From assembly GCA_964516925.1 (NCBI GenBank), contig CAZEXL010000008.1:1-52961 (forward strand): a stretch of DNA of 52,961 nucleotides. The letters run 5' to 3'. Made by a program: the position numbers and the translations under genes. Positions 1 through 8,665 of this stretch are shown here, piece after piece. This DNA comes from CAG-552 sp964516925. GTDB taxonomy: Bacteria > Bacillota > Clostridia > Christensenellales > Pumilibacteraceae. How positions within the stretch are numbered: the first letter of the stretch is position 1; each line of letters opens with the position of its first letter. The notes beneath the pieces are model-generated. The model saw nothing but the letters and a program-made list of their open reading frames with translations. It did not search any database and was not told where the DNA came from.

Positions 1-108
1 GTCATAAACGTTCCGGACGAAGATAGTTTTAATGCGTACGGCATGCAATTTATAGCTAAAGATATGAATTTGCTTAATGTGTTAATGAAAGACGTAACGG
101 TTATTTAG
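1..108 (+). CDS. C-terminal end of an unidentified protein
   Basis: The frame beginning at base 1 stays open for 35 codons and stops at TAG 106-108. The readable tail ends in LLNVLMKDVTVI. It has no recognisable motif and the upstream part lies outside the window, so no function is proposed. A 139-base AT-rich gap holding the promoter of the next gene follows. Confidence 0.45.
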   Translation, partial: VINVPDEDSFNAYGMQFIAKDMNLLNVLMKDVTVI

Positions 109-181
109 CGCACCTTACTTTTTAACAGCATGAGATTAACTAAACAATTTACAGAAATTAACAAATTTTTTTAAATTGCTA

Positions 182-210
182 TTGACGCAACTCGTGTAAT
201 ATGTTATAAT
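182..210 (+). promoter_or_regulatory. Sigma-A type promoter of the BspA-like lipoprotein gene
   Basis: TTGACG at 182-187 and TATAAT at 205-210 are separated by 17 bases. The predicted transcript starts near 217, which rules out an earlier in-frame ATG at 218 as a useful start and favours the ATG at 248. Confidence 0.8.
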
Positions 211-247
211 GTAACAAATGATAAAACAGTTTTATAAAGGAGAAAAA

Positions 248-1948
248 ATGAAAAAAGTCCTAATAGTATTTTTATCGCTAATGCTGAGCATATGTGCTTT
301 TGTGGCGTGCGAAAAAGTGTGTAAAGAACATTCCTTCGGTGAGTGGACGGTCACAAAGGAGGCAACGTGCACGACTGCAGGCAAAGAAAGCCGAGAGTGT
401 GAAAAATGCGGCGAGACGGAAACACGCGAAATAGCGGCATTAGGACATTCGTTTACTAACTACGAATCCAATAGCGACGCAACGTGTACGAGCGACGGAA
501 CGAAAACGGCTAAATGTGATCACGGCTGTGGTAAGCCGCATACGATAACCGACGAAGGTACGGCATTCGGGCACTCTTACGGAGCATGGGTAAGTAACGG
601 CAACGGCACTCACACCAAAACGTGCGCTAACGACGATACACATAAAATAACCGAACCTTGTCATGGAGGTGAAGCAACTTGTACGGCAAAAGCAATTTGC
701 GATGACTGTAACGCAGAGTATGGCGAGTATAATCATGTCGTCGACGACAGTGGTTGGTGTACAAAATGCGACAAAATAGTCGCTTCAACAAACGGATTGA
801 AATATAGCATTTCGGCAGATAATTCTTTTGCGGAAATAATTGGCTATAATGGAAGATCAAGTAAGATATGCATAGCCGATACATACAACGGTGTGCCAAT
901 AGTTAGCATAAAAAGCAGCGCTTTTAGTAGTAATCAATCAATTACCGAAGTTGCTATTGCGGAAGGAATAACAAGCATAGGCGAGGATGCCTTCTGGGGT
1001 TGCAGTAACTTGAGCAAAGTCACAATCCCAGATAGCGTAACAAGCATAGGAGGAAGTGCGTTCGAAGGTTGTACTAACTTAACAAGTATAAGCATAAGTA
1101 ACAGCGTAACGAGCATCGAATATTGCACGTTTAAAAATTGCAGTAGTCTTACAAACGTAACAGTGCCTAGCAATGTAACAAGCATAGGGAATTATGCGTT
1201 CGCCAAATGTAGTAAACTAAAAAGCATAAAAATTCCAGATAGCGTAACAAGCATAGGCGAAGGTGCGTTCTCTAATTGCAGTAACTTAAGCTATAACGAA
1301 TATGATAATGCATGTTATCTTGGTAACGAAAACAATAAATATATGGTGTTAGTGCAGGCAAAGTCAACAAGTATAACGTCTTGTATAGTAAACACGTACT
1401 GTAAAATAATTTGTGGGTACGCTTTTGATGACTGTAGCGTCTTGAGTAAAATATCAATTCCTACCAACATAACCAGCATAGGGGCGGGAGCGTTTGATGG
1501 TTGTAGCAGTTTAGTTTATACAGAAAGCGAAGGTATGTATTATCTTGGGAATGAAAGCAATAATTATGTTGTGTTAGTAAAGGCAGTTTCTGGATATATT
1601 TGTTATGATATTAACGATAATTGCAAAATCATTTATCCTCTGGCATTTTACTTTATTTTGCTTGACTACATTGGTGGTCGCAGTTATTCTGTTTGCATTC
1701 CTGCAGGACTAAGAAGCATTGGCGCGGGTGCGTTCTCGTACTGTGAAAGCTTAACAAGCGTATACTACAAAGGAAGCGAAAGCGAATGGGGTGCAATAAT
1801 GATAGGTAAAAATAACGATAATCTCACTGAGGGAACAAGGTATTACTACAGCGAAAGCAATCCGTTTGAAGGCGAAAATGCGGAAAAAGAAGGCAACTAT
1901 TGGCATTACGATACGGATGGAAAAACGATAGTCGTTTGGGTAAAGTAA
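248..1948 (+). CDS. BspA-like leucine-rich-repeat surface lipoprotein
   Basis: Predicted exported lipoprotein of 566 residues. The start at 248 is chosen because AAAGGAG lies just upstream and the product then begins with a lysine-rich signal peptide and a lipobox ending in CAFVAC. Residues about 25-175 carry repeated Cys-rich units of the type ATCT..G....C..CG, spaced like small metal- or disulfide-stabilised modules. From about residue 180 there are seven or eight BspA/LRR_5 repeats with the cores TSIGxxAFxxCxxL and IPxSVTSIG. The short tail resembles the C-termini of other gut Clostridia surface proteins. Such proteins are usually adhesins or surface-display proteins of unknown ligand. The call is sure for the architecture and open for the function. 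It appears monocistronic, with its own promoter and a strong terminator. Confidence 0.8.
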   Translation: MKKVLIVFLSLMLSICAFVACEKVCKEHSFGEWTVTKEATCTTAGKESRECEKCGETETREIAALGHSFTNYESNSDATCTSDGTKTAKCDHGCGKPHTITDEGTAFGHSYGAWVSNGNGTHTKTCANDDTHKITEPCHGGEATCTAKAICDDCNAEYGEYNHVVDDSGWCTKCDKIVASTNGLKYSISADNSFAEIIGYNGRSSKICIADTYNGVPIVSIKSSAFSSNQSITEVAIAEGITSIGEDAFWGCSNLSKVTIPDSVTSIGGSAFEGCTNLTSISISNSVTSIEYCTFKNCSSLTNVTVPSNVTSIGNYAFAKCSKLKSIKIPDSVTSIGEGAFSNCSNLSYNEYDNACYLGNENNKYMVLVQAKSTSITSCIVNTYCKIICGYAFDDCSVLSKISIPTNITSIGAGAFDGCSSLVYTESEGMYYLGNESNNYVVLVKAVSGYICYDINDNCKIIYPLAFYFILLDYIGGRSYSVCIPAGLRSIGAGAFSYCESLTSVYYKGSESEWGAIMIGKNNDNLTEGTRYYYSESNPFEGENAEKEGNYWHYDTDGKTIVVWVK

Positions 1949-1975
1949 TAGCCGAACAGAGAACAAAGGTTTAGT

Positions 1976-2064
1976 AAAAAAGAGCTTCTTAGTAAATGAT
2001 ATGAACCCCAAAAGTTTTGTCTAACTTTTGGGGTTCACTTCATTAGTAAAGAAGCTCTTTTTTT
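1976..2064. terminator. Nested bidirectional terminator hairpin
   Basis: An outer arm AAAAAGAGCTTCTT (1976-1990) pairs with AAGAAGCTCTTTTTTT (2049-2064). An inner arm GAACCCCAAAAG pairs with CTTTTGGGGTTC. The runs of A and T on the two flanks let it serve the lipoprotein gene (plus) and trxA (minus). The apical part contains a 14-mer that recurs at 26650-26663. Confidence 0.85.
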
Positions 2065-2079
2065 GTTTTTAGTAAATCG

Positions 2080-2376
2080 TTAGATTATAAATTCTTTAAG
2101 CGTATCCAAATCGACAAGGCCTACCGACTTATCGGCGAGTTTACCGTCCTTAAAAAGCAAAAGGGTGGGTATGCTCATAACGCCGAAGCGTTTTGCGAGA
2201 TCGGGTTGTTCGTCTACGTTTACTTTACAGATCGAAACGCCGGTATTCTCGGCGTCAAGCTCTTCCAAAACGGGCGCAAGCATTCTGCACGGACCGCACC
2301 AAGGCGCCCAAAAGTCCACAAGAACTTTACCGCTTGCCGTTTCGGCGTCAAAATCGTTTATGGTTAGTTGTTTCAT
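2080..2376 (-). CDS. trxA: Thioredoxin
   Basis: Small cytoplasmic dithiol oxidoreductase of 98 residues that reduces protein disulfides using electrons from thioredoxin reductase. The active site WCGPC follows VDFWAP near residue 26, and the cis-proline motif SIPT comes later, as in canonical thioredoxins. Length is close to the usual 100-105 residues. ATG at 2376 has GGAGG a few bases upstream. It lies 49 bases downstream of the dipeptidase gene on the same strand with no promoter visible between them, so the two are probably cotranscribed. No thioredoxin reductase gene is in the window. Confidence 0.95.
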   Translation of the reverse strand: MKQLTINDFDAETASGKVLVDFWAPWCGPCRMLAPVLEELDAENTGVSICKVNVDEQPDLAKRFGVMSIPTLLLFKDGKLADKSVGLVDLDTLKEFII

Positions 2377-2425
2377 AAATCCTCCCTGACTAGTTTATCC
2401 GTATTTTCCGACAGATAAACACGAA

Positions 2426-3814
2426 TTATTTTGCAAGTTCTATCATGGCTTTTTTATAAATTTCGGCAGCCTTGTAGAATTCGCTTACGGGTACGCGCTC
2501 GTCTACGTTGTGAATGTTTGTTTCGGTGCCTTCGAAAGCAGGACCGAACGCTACGGTGTTCGGAAGTTCGCGCGCGTACGTGCCGCCGCCGCAAATAAGA
2601 CAGTGCGGTTCTTTGCCGGTGCAATCCTCGTACACTTTAAGCAACGTTTGAACAAGCTGCGAGTTTTTGTCGATATAAAGGTTGGGCGCAAATTTCTTTT
2701 CTTCGATTTTTGCTTTGCCCGGAAGTTTGCCGGCAATCTGGCGTTTGATTTCTTCGGGAGTTGCGCACACCGGCAGACGCATATCCAACGAAAAATATAA
2801 TCTGTCGTCGTCCACTTTTATTATACCCATATTCATGGTAAGGTCGCCGCTTACGTCGTCGCATTTATAAATGCCTAACGCTTCGGTAGCGTCGTTACGG
2901 CAAATATATTCGTTCATAAACGAAACGAGCTCGCTGCCGGACGTGAACAAAGCAAGGAATTTAAACAGCTTCCAAATAGCGTTGTCCGCTTTGTCGGGCG
3001 CCATTGCGTGACCTGCAACGCCGCGCGTTTCTACGGTGATAACTTCGCCTTCGTCTATTACCGAAAAGTCCTCTATGTGGTACCCTGCGGCAAGCAATCC
3101 GCCTACTACAGCCGAGGATGTAAACAGCTTGTTGCTGATTTCGCCGTTGCAAACGTCAAGAAATTTACCGCCTAGATCGCTGTCTTTAAAAATGCTGATT
3201 TTTGCACGATCGGGCACTACGTTGTAGCTTTCGCCGCCGCTTATAAACGCAACGTTTTTGGCAAAAAAGTTGTCGAGCGGCAACGAATACATAAGATGCA
3301 ATATGCCTTTTTCGCTGTTTATAAGGGGGAAGTCAGAATCGGGCACGAAACTCATAGACGGAATTTCACCGTGATTAACGTAGTGCTTTATGCACGCGCT
3401 GCCGTGTTCTTCGTTGCAACCGACAATTATGCGTATACGTTTGTTAAGTTTTATCGCGCTTTCTTTAATTTCCTTAAGAGCGTGCAAACACATAACGACG
3501 CTGCCTTTGTCGTCTACGACGCCTCTGCCAAAAAGAGTGTCGTCCTTTACCACAAGCGTAAACGGATCGGTTTGCCAACCGTCGCCGGCAGGAACAACGT
3601 CAAGGTGACAAAGAGCGCCTACACATTCTTTGCCTTCGCCGTATTCCGCATAGCCGCAGTATCCGTCGTAGTTGCCGGTTTTAAAGCCGTATTCTTCGGC
3701 CTTAGCCAGGAACCAATCAAGAGCTTCTCGGCAACCGCGTCCGAACGGAGCGCCCTCTTCGGGGTCGCTTAAAACGCTTTTTATGGCGATAATTTCAGCT
3801 AAATCTTTTAACAT
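2426..3814 (-). CDS. pepV: M20-family dipeptidase (PepV/Sapep-like)
   Basis: Putative zinc dipeptidase of 462 residues, the usual PepV length. The first metal histidine is in GALCHLDVVPAGDGW. The bridging aspartate is in LFGRGVVDDKGSV. The catalytic and metal glutamates are in GCNEEHGSACI. A lid/dimerisation domain occupies roughly residues 180-370, and a C-terminal histidine lies in ETNIHNVDERV. The enzyme probably hydrolyses dipeptides with an unblocked N-terminus in the cytoplasm. The start at 3814 has a purine-rich AAAGGTAGG upstream and a strong promoter behind it. It is the first gene of a two-gene unit with trxA. Specificity cannot be read from sequence; beta-Ala-Xaa dipeptidase is the usual database name. 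Confidence 0.85.
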   Translation of the reverse strand: MLKDLAEIIAIKSVLSDPEEGAPFGRGCREALDWFLAKAEEYGFKTGNYDGYCGYAEYGEGKECVGALCHLDVVPAGDGWQTDPFTLVVKDDTLFGRGVVDDKGSVVMCLHALKEIKESAIKLNKRIRIIVGCNEEHGSACIKHYVNHGEIPSMSFVPDSDFPLINSEKGILHLMYSLPLDNFFAKNVAFISGGESYNVVPDRAKISIFKDSDLGGKFLDVCNGEISNKLFTSSAVVGGLLAAGYHIEDFSVIDEGEVITVETRGVAGHAMAPDKADNAIWKLFKFLALFTSGSELVSFMNEYICRNDATEALGIYKCDDVSGDLTMNMGIIKVDDDRLYFSLDMRLPVCATPEEIKRQIAGKLPGKAKIEEKKFAPNLYIDKNSQLVQTLLKVYEDCTGKEPHCLICGGGTYARELPNTVAFGPAFEGTETNIHNVDERVPVSEFYKAAEIYKKAMIELAK

Positions 3815-3844
3815 AAAAACCTACCTTTCTTTAATTCGAATACC

Positions 3845-3873
3845 ATTATATACCGTCTTGCGAATTTTGTCAA
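3845..3873 (-). promoter_or_regulatory. Promoter of pepV-trxA
   Basis: Read on the minus strand, TTGACA (3868-3873) and TATAAT (3845-3850) are separated by exactly 17 bases. Both hexamers are perfect consensus, so this is expected to be a strong sigma-A promoter. Confidence 0.85.
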
Positions 3874-3955
3874 CTATTGTAGCTTATATTTATTGCTCGT
3901 AAAGGCATATTCGTAAAGCAAATGCAACTAAATTTGCAAAACGCAACCATATAAC

Positions 3956-3984
3956 TTGCATTATTTTTAATTTTGCTTTATAAT
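3956..3984 (+). promoter_or_regulatory. Promoter of the gltX operon
   Basis: TTGCAT (3956-3961), a 17-base spacer and TATAAT (3979-3984). It is the only good promoter found ahead of the seven-gene run from gltX to gpmI. No T-box leader is seen in the roughly 35-base untranslated region. Confidence 0.8.
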
Positions 3985-4025
3985 GTAGTCGTAGAGTGAT
4001 TACGCTCTGACTTTAAGGAGTAAAA

Positions 4026-5447
4026 ATGGAAGAAGTAAGAACAAGATTTGCGCCGTCGCCTACGGGTTATTTACATATAGGCGGATTAAGGACGGCTTTA
4101 TACGCGTATTTGTACGCAAAGAAAAACGGCGGAAAGTTTATTTTACGCATAGAGGATACCGATCGCGAGCGTTACGTTCCGGGTTCGGTAGAAATTATAT
4201 ATTCTACGCTTAAAGACGCCGGACTCGTTTACGACGAAGGTCCGGACGTAGGCGGAAATTACGGTCCGTATATTCAAAGCGAACGCAAAAACGCATACCT
4301 CGAATACGCAAAGCAACTCGTGGAAAACGGCAGCGCGTATTACTGTTTTTGCACCAAGGAGCGACTTGAAGAACTGCACGCAAGCGGCGCAACCAAGTAC
4401 GACAAGCATTGCGCTTCGCTTAGCAAAGAGGAAGTCGAAATGCGTCTTAAGCGAGGCGACAGCTACGTAATAAGACAAAATATTCCGTCAAGCGGTAGCA
4501 CTACGTACACCGATATGGTTTTTGGCGATATAACCGTAGACAACAAGGAGCTTGAGGATAATATTCTTATAAAATCCGACGGTATGCCTACGTACAACTT
4601 CGCAAACGTGGTAGACGACCATCTTATGGGCATAAATTACGTAATCCGCGGAGTGGAATATCTTTCAAGCACGCCCAAGTACAATCTTTTGTACGACGGG
4701 CTTGGCTGGGAGCGTCCTCATTATATTCACCTTCAACCGATAATGCGCGACGCAACTCACAAACTCAGCAAGCGCTACGGCGACGCCAGTTACGAAGACT
4801 TTATAAAAAAAGGTTATCTAAAGGAAGCGATAGTCAACTACATTGCATTGCTTGGTTGGAGCAGCAAGGACAATACCGAAAAATTCAGTCTAAGCGAACT
4901 CGTGGACAAGTTCGATTTGTCGGGGGTAAGTCATTCGCCCAGCATTTTTGACGAGCAAAAGATGAAGTACATAAATTCGCTTTACGTAAAAGAACTCAGC
5001 GAAGACGACTTCCACGCGTATGCGCTTAAGTTTTACGAGCAATACGACTATCTTAAGGGATTGGATCTTAGATTTTTGTCGACTCTTCTTCATTCCAGAG
5101 TAGAGGTGTTTACCGACATAGGCAAACTTACCGAATTTCTAACTCAATTCGACGGCTTTGACCTTAATTTGTTTACCAACGCCAAATGGAAGACCGATTG
5201 TTCGGTTGCAAAAGCAATGCTTCCGTCGCTTATCGAACTTACGAAGGAGTCGTTTGATAATCTTCACGACGCGCTTATCGCTTACGGCGAAAAAGCGGGT
5301 TACAAAAAAGGTCAGGTGCTTTGGATTTACCGTATAGCGCTTACCGGCGCGCAGTCAACGCCGGGCGGAGCCGTAGAAATGGCAGTACTTCTCGGCAAAG
5401 ACGAATCGCTTCGTCGTCTGGAAAGCTGTCTTTCGCGTTTAGGGTAG
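4026..5447 (+). CDS. gltX: Glutamyl-tRNA synthetase
   Basis: Class I aminoacyl-tRNA synthetase of 473 residues that charges tRNA-Glu. In lineages without GlnRS it also charges tRNA-Gln for later amidation. The N-terminus RFAPSPTGYLHIGG holds the HIGH-like ATP site. LRIEDTDRERY follows, and KLSKRYGD near residue 245 is the KMSKS loop. A CFCTKERL motif with a nearby KHC sits at about residues 110-135 in the usual zinc-site region. The C-terminal helical anticodon-binding domain is complete. ATG at 4026 has AAGGAG upstream. It heads a tight operon and is followed three bases later by mrnC. The cysE and cysS genes that usually lie between these two in Bacillus are absent. Confidence 0.96.
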   Translation: MEEVRTRFAPSPTGYLHIGGLRTALYAYLYAKKNGGKFILRIEDTDRERYVPGSVEIIYSTLKDAGLVYDEGPDVGGNYGPYIQSERKNAYLEYAKQLVENGSAYYCFCTKERLEELHASGATKYDKHCASLSKEEVEMRLKRGDSYVIRQNIPSSGSTTYTDMVFGDITVDNKELEDNILIKSDGMPTYNFANVVDDHLMGINYVIRGVEYLSSTPKYNLLYDGLGWERPHYIHLQPIMRDATHKLSKRYGDASYEDFIKKGYLKEAIVNYIALLGWSSKDNTEKFSLSELVDKFDLSGVSHSPSIFDEQKMKYINSLYVKELSEDDFHAYALKFYEQYDYLKGLDLRFLSTLLHSRVEVFTDIGKLTEFLTQFDGFDLNLFTNAKWKTDCSVAKAMLPSLIELTKESFDNLHDALIAYGEKAGYKKGQVLWIYRIALTGAQSTPGGAVEMAVLLGKDESLRRLESCLSRLG

Positions 5448-5450
5448 GCT

Positions 5451-5852
5451 ATGAGCTTTAAGCAAGTCGACACTATAAAATGCACGACGCTTGCTTACGT
5501 AGGCGATTCGGTGTTTACGCTCTTCGTGCGAGCAAAGCTCGGAAGCGATCCTACCGTTGCCACCAAAGAGCTTATGCGCAGAAGCAACGCTTGCGTAAGT
5601 GCGGTAAGGCAAGCCGTCATTCACGACGGGATACAGCAATTGCTTTCGGACGACGAAAGTGCGTTAATGACTCGCTGCCGCAACGCTCACGTAACCAACA
5701 AGGCTAAAAACGCAACTATGCGTGAGTATAAAAAAGCGACGGCACTAGAAGGACTTTTGGGCGCGTTGTACCTTACCGGGCAAAAAGAGCGACTAGCGGA
5801 GTTGCTTGAAATATGTATGCAAATAGGAGACGCCAATGAGCAAAGCAGATAA
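5451..5852 (+). CDS. mrnC: Mini-ribonuclease III
   Basis: Small RNase III-fold endonuclease of 133 residues without a dsRNA-binding domain; the family trims the ends of 23S rRNA precursors. The signature LAYVGDSVFTLFVR matches the family's catalytic helix with its aspartate. Later come a conserved HVTNKAKN segment and the second acidic patch LEGLLGALYLTG. It begins three bases after gltX, and its last 17 bases overlap thyA, which implies translational coupling. The gltX-mrnC-rlmB association is known from Bacillus; here thyA and folA are inserted between mrnC and rlmB. Confidence 0.92.
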   Translation: MSFKQVDTIKCTTLAYVGDSVFTLFVRAKLGSDPTVATKELMRRSNACVSAVRQAVIHDGIQQLLSDDESALMTRCRNAHVTNKAKNATMREYKKATALEGLLGALYLTGQKERLAELLEICMQIGDANEQSR

Positions 5853-6666
5853 AATTTTTGTACAAAACGTAAAGGACATTATTCAAAACGGAGTGTGGGA
5901 TACGGACTACGACGTACGGCCTCGTTGGGCGGACGGAACGCCTGCTCATACCGTAAAAAAGTTCTGTATAGTAAACAGGTACGACCTAAGCGAAGAGTTC
6001 CCGATAATCACCGTTCGCAAAATGAACTTCAAAAACGCTTTGGACGAACTGCTTTGGATATGGCAAAAAAAGAGCAACAACGTGCACGATTTACACAGTC
6101 ATATATGGGATTCGTGGGCTGACGAAAGCGGCAGCATAGGCAAGGCGTACGGTTACCAGCTTGGAGTAAAACACAAGTATAAGGAAGGCGAGTTCGATCA
6201 AGTGGACAGAGTTTTGTTCGACTTAAAGCACAATCCGCTTTCACGAAGAATTATGACCAATATTTATTGCCACGCCGACCTTAACGAAATGAATCTTTAT
6301 CCGTGTGCGTATTCGGTAACGTTTAACGTAACGCAAGGTAGGCTTAATGCGATACTCAATCAGCGTTCGCAAGATATGCTTACCGCAAACAATTGGAACG
6401 TAATTCAATACGCCGTATTGGTACATATGATGGCTCAGGTAAGCGGACTTAAAGCGGGCGAGCTGGTGCACGTAATCGCCGATGCACACTTGTACGACAG
6501 ACATTTGCCTATTGCCGAAAAGGTTATTGAAAACAAGCAGTTCGACGCGCCTAAATTTATAATGAACGAAAACGTGACCGATTTTTACAAGTTCACGCTT
6601 GACGATTTTGAGCTTAAAGATTATAATTACACTCCGCTAGGGGAAAAAATAGAGGTGGCTGTATGA
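5836..6666 (+). CDS. thyA: Thymidylate synthase
   Basis: Converts dUMP to dTMP using methylene-tetrahydrofolate, yielding dihydrofolate for the next gene's product. The protein has 276 residues. The catalytic cysteine is in LYPCAYSVTF, followed by LNQRSQDMLTANNWNVIQYA, the nucleotide and folate-binding region of this ThyA subgroup, and by HVIADAHLYDRH. RRIMTNIY holds the phosphate-binding arginines. The ATG lies inside the end of mrnC with GGAGACGCC upstream. Its stop overlaps the folA start as ATGA. The order thyA-folA is a classic functional pair, keeping folate recycling matched to thymidylate synthesis. Confidence 0.95.
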   Translation: MSKADKIFVQNVKDIIQNGVWDTDYDVRPRWADGTPAHTVKKFCIVNRYDLSEEFPIITVRKMNFKNALDELLWIWQKKSNNVHDLHSHIWDSWADESGSIGKAYGYQLGVKHKYKEGEFDQVDRVLFDLKHNPLSRRIMTNIYCHADLNEMNLYPCAYSVTFNVTQGRLNAILNQRSQDMLTANNWNVIQYAVLVHMMAQVSGLKAGELVHVIADAHLYDRHLPIAEKVIENKQFDAPKFIMNENVTDFYKFTLDDFELKDYNYTPLGEKIEVAV

Positions 6667-7157
6667 ATCTGATAGTGGCGGTAAGCAGAAATTGGGGAAT
6701 AGGCAAAGATAATAAATTGCTTTTTTCGCTTAAAGAAGATATGAAGTTTTTTAAGCAGACTACTACCGGCAAGGTGGTGGTTATGGGCAAAAACACCTAT
6801 CTGTCGCTCCCTAAGCGTCCGCTTAAAGACAGGGTAAACGTCGTTTTAACCAAATCTCAATTCGACGACGGATGCGTTACGGTAAAAGATACGGACGAGC
6901 TTTTTGCGGAAATTAAAAAGCATAAAGCCGACGACGTATTCGTTATAGGCGGAGCAAGTTTGTATAGACAGCTGTTGCCGTATTGCGACACGGCGTACGT
7001 AACCAAGGTGGACGCCGACGCCGACGCAGATGCGTATTTCGAAAATCTCGATAATTTGCGCGGCTGGGAGCTGGTTTGCAAGGCGGAAGCGCAGGACGTT
7101 TTGCCGCTTGCGTTCTGTATTTACAAAAACAATAATGTAATGGAGTATAAAAAATGA
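6663..7157 (+). CDS. folA: Dihydrofolate reductase
   Basis: NADPH-dependent enzyme of 164 residues regenerating tetrahydrofolate from the dihydrofolate made by ThyA. The N-terminal IVAVSRNWGIGKDNKL includes the substrate loop, VVVMGKNTYLSLP the cofactor-binding helix, and VFVIGGASLYRQLLP the GGxxxY region. An unusual acidic run DADADADA occurs near residue 118, where many family members have a variable surface loop. The gene overlaps thyA and rlmB by four bases each, so the three are probably translationally coupled. Confidence 0.95.
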   Translation: MNLIVAVSRNWGIGKDNKLLFSLKEDMKFFKQTTTGKVVVMGKNTYLSLPKRPLKDRVNVVLTKSQFDDGCVTVKDTDELFAEIKKHKADDVFVIGGASLYRQLLPYCDTAYVTKVDADADADAYFENLDNLRGWELVCKAEAQDVLPLAFCIYKNNNVMEYKK

Positions 7158-7882
7158 AAATAGAAGGAAGAAACGCCGTATCCGAGGCGATCAAGGCGGG
7201 CAGTACTATCGACAGATTGCTCGTAGAAAAGGGGCTTAAAGACGCGGGCGCGCAAAAGATAATAGACGAAGCAAAAAGCAGAGATATAAAAATCTTTTTT
7301 CGAGACAAGACGGCGCTAGACCGCGAAAGCGTGTCCAAACGTCACCAAGGGTTTATTGCCGAAATTACCGACTATAAGTACAGCGAGCTCGAAGATATTC
7401 TGGAATACGCGAAGCAAAAGAACGAGCCGCCGTTTTTGTTGATTTTGGACGGGGTGGAAGATCCGCACAATCTGGGAAGCATACTTCGTGTAGCCGAATG
7501 TGCGGGAGTGCACGGAGTGATAATTCCTCGTCATCGAGCCGTGTCGGTAAACGAAACGGTAATAAAGGTCAGCGCAGGTGCGTCCGCGCACATAAAAGTG
7601 GCTAAGGTTACCAACGTAAACGACACGATAGACGCGCTTAAAGAGCAGGGAGTTTGGGTATATTGCGCCGATATGGACGGCGAATCGGTGTACAAAACGG
7701 ATCTTACGGGCGCCGTAGCCATAGTGGTAGGCGGCGAAGGTAAGGGCGTAGGCAAACGAACCAAGAGCAACTGCGACGGAGTGGTTTCGTTGCCCATGTT
7801 CGGTCAGGTAAATTCGCTTAACGCGTCGGTTGCAACCGCAGTCGTAGTGTACGAGCGTATAAGACAAACGCTTAATAAATAA
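7154..7882 (+). CDS. rlmB: 23S rRNA 2'-O-ribose methyltransferase, TrmH/SPOUT family
   Basis: SPOUT-fold methyltransferase of 242 residues, most like RlmB, which methylates a guanosine in the peptidyl-transferase centre of 23S rRNA. The N-terminal 75 residues form the substrate-binding domain beginning KIEGRNAVSEAI. The three SPOUT motifs are DPHNLGSILRVAECAG, VVGGEGKGV and LPMFGQVNSLNASVA, which form the trefoil knot and S-adenosylmethionine pocket. It overlaps folA by four bases. RlmB is preferred over other TrmH members because of length and operon context. Confidence 0.88.
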   Translation: MKIEGRNAVSEAIKAGSTIDRLLVEKGLKDAGAQKIIDEAKSRDIKIFFRDKTALDRESVSKRHQGFIAEITDYKYSELEDILEYAKQKNEPPFLLILDGVEDPHNLGSILRVAECAGVHGVIIPRHRAVSVNETVIKVSAGASAHIKVAKVTNVNDTIDALKEQGVWVYCADMDGESVYKTDLTGAVAIVVGGEGKGVGKRTKSNCDGVVSLPMFGQVNSLNASVATAVVVYERIRQTLNK

Positions 7883-7932
7883 GCAAACAAATAAAAAATA
7901 TTTTACGGCGTTAACGCCCAAAGGAGTATATT

Positions 7933-8655
7933 ATGCGAAGAAGAATTATTGCGGGAAACTGGAAGATGAACATGTCTAAGGCAGAGGCAAAGCAGTTTAT
8001 GATCGACTTTTTGCCGCTTTGCAAAAATGCAAAAAGCGAAATCGTGCTTTGCGTTCCGTTTACCGACGTACACAGAGTTTACAAGCTTGCGCTTGACACA
8101 AACGTTAAGGTCGGCGCTCAAAACGTAGCGTGGGCGGACAAAGGCGCGTTCACTGGCGAAATCTCGGCCGATATGCTTAAAGAGGTGGGTGCAGAGTATG
8201 TAATCATCGGACACAGCGAACGCAGAGCGTACTTCGGTGAAACCGATCAAACCGTAAATATGCGCACCAAGCAGGCACTTAAAAACGGACTTAAACCTAT
8301 CGTTTGCGTAGGCGAAACGCTCGAGCAGCGCGAAGGCGGTAAGACCGAAGAAGTTTTAAAGGCGCAGATCGAAAAAGGACTTGAGGGTATAAGCGAGGAC
8401 CTTATCATCGCATACGAGCCGGTATGGGCAATCGGAACGGGCAAAACGGCTACTCCCGAAATGGCAAACGAAACGATTGGCTTTATCCGCAAGGTAGCGG
8501 AAGGACTCGGCTTTGACGCTCCCATTCTTTACGGCGGAAGTATGAACGCCGCAAACGCTCAAAATCTTTTGAATATGCCCGAAATCGACGGCGGACTTAT
8601 AGGCGGAGCAAGTCTTAAGCCTGCGGACTTTTCGGTTATTGTAAATTGCGACTAG
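7933..8655 (+). CDS. tpiA: Triosephosphate isomerase
   Basis: Glycolytic enzyme interconverting dihydroxyacetone phosphate and glyceraldehyde 3-phosphate; 240 residues, about ten fewer than typical. IIAGNWKMNMSK contains the substrate lysine, IIGHSERR the electrophilic histidine, and AYEPVWAIGTGKTA the catalytic glutamate followed by the flexible loop. LYGGSMNAANA binds the phosphate. The gap to rlmB is 50 bases and holds the palindrome GGCGTTAACGCC (7907-7918) directly before the AAAGGAG ribosome site; no terminator is seen, so read-through from the gltX promoter is expected. It is followed ten bases later by gpmI. Confidence 0.96.
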   Translation: MRRRIIAGNWKMNMSKAEAKQFMIDFLPLCKNAKSEIVLCVPFTDVHRVYKLALDTNVKVGAQNVAWADKGAFTGEISADMLKEVGAEYVIIGHSERRAYFGETDQTVNMRTKQALKNGLKPIVCVGETLEQREGGKTEEVLKAQIEKGLEGISEDLIIAYEPVWAIGTGKTATPEMANETIGFIRKVAEGLGFDAPILYGGSMNAANAQNLLNMPEIDGGLIGGASLKPADFSVIVNCD

Positions 8656-8665
8656 GAGTAAACGG

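Noticed and set aside
960..1280. Tandem DNA repeats, possible CRISPR array
   Set aside because: The repeated TAACAAGCATAGG-like units are in frame and encode the leucine-rich repeats. They have no constant spacers.
4000..4025. T-box leader before gltX
   Set aside because: The untranslated region is only about 35 bases, far too short for a T-box.
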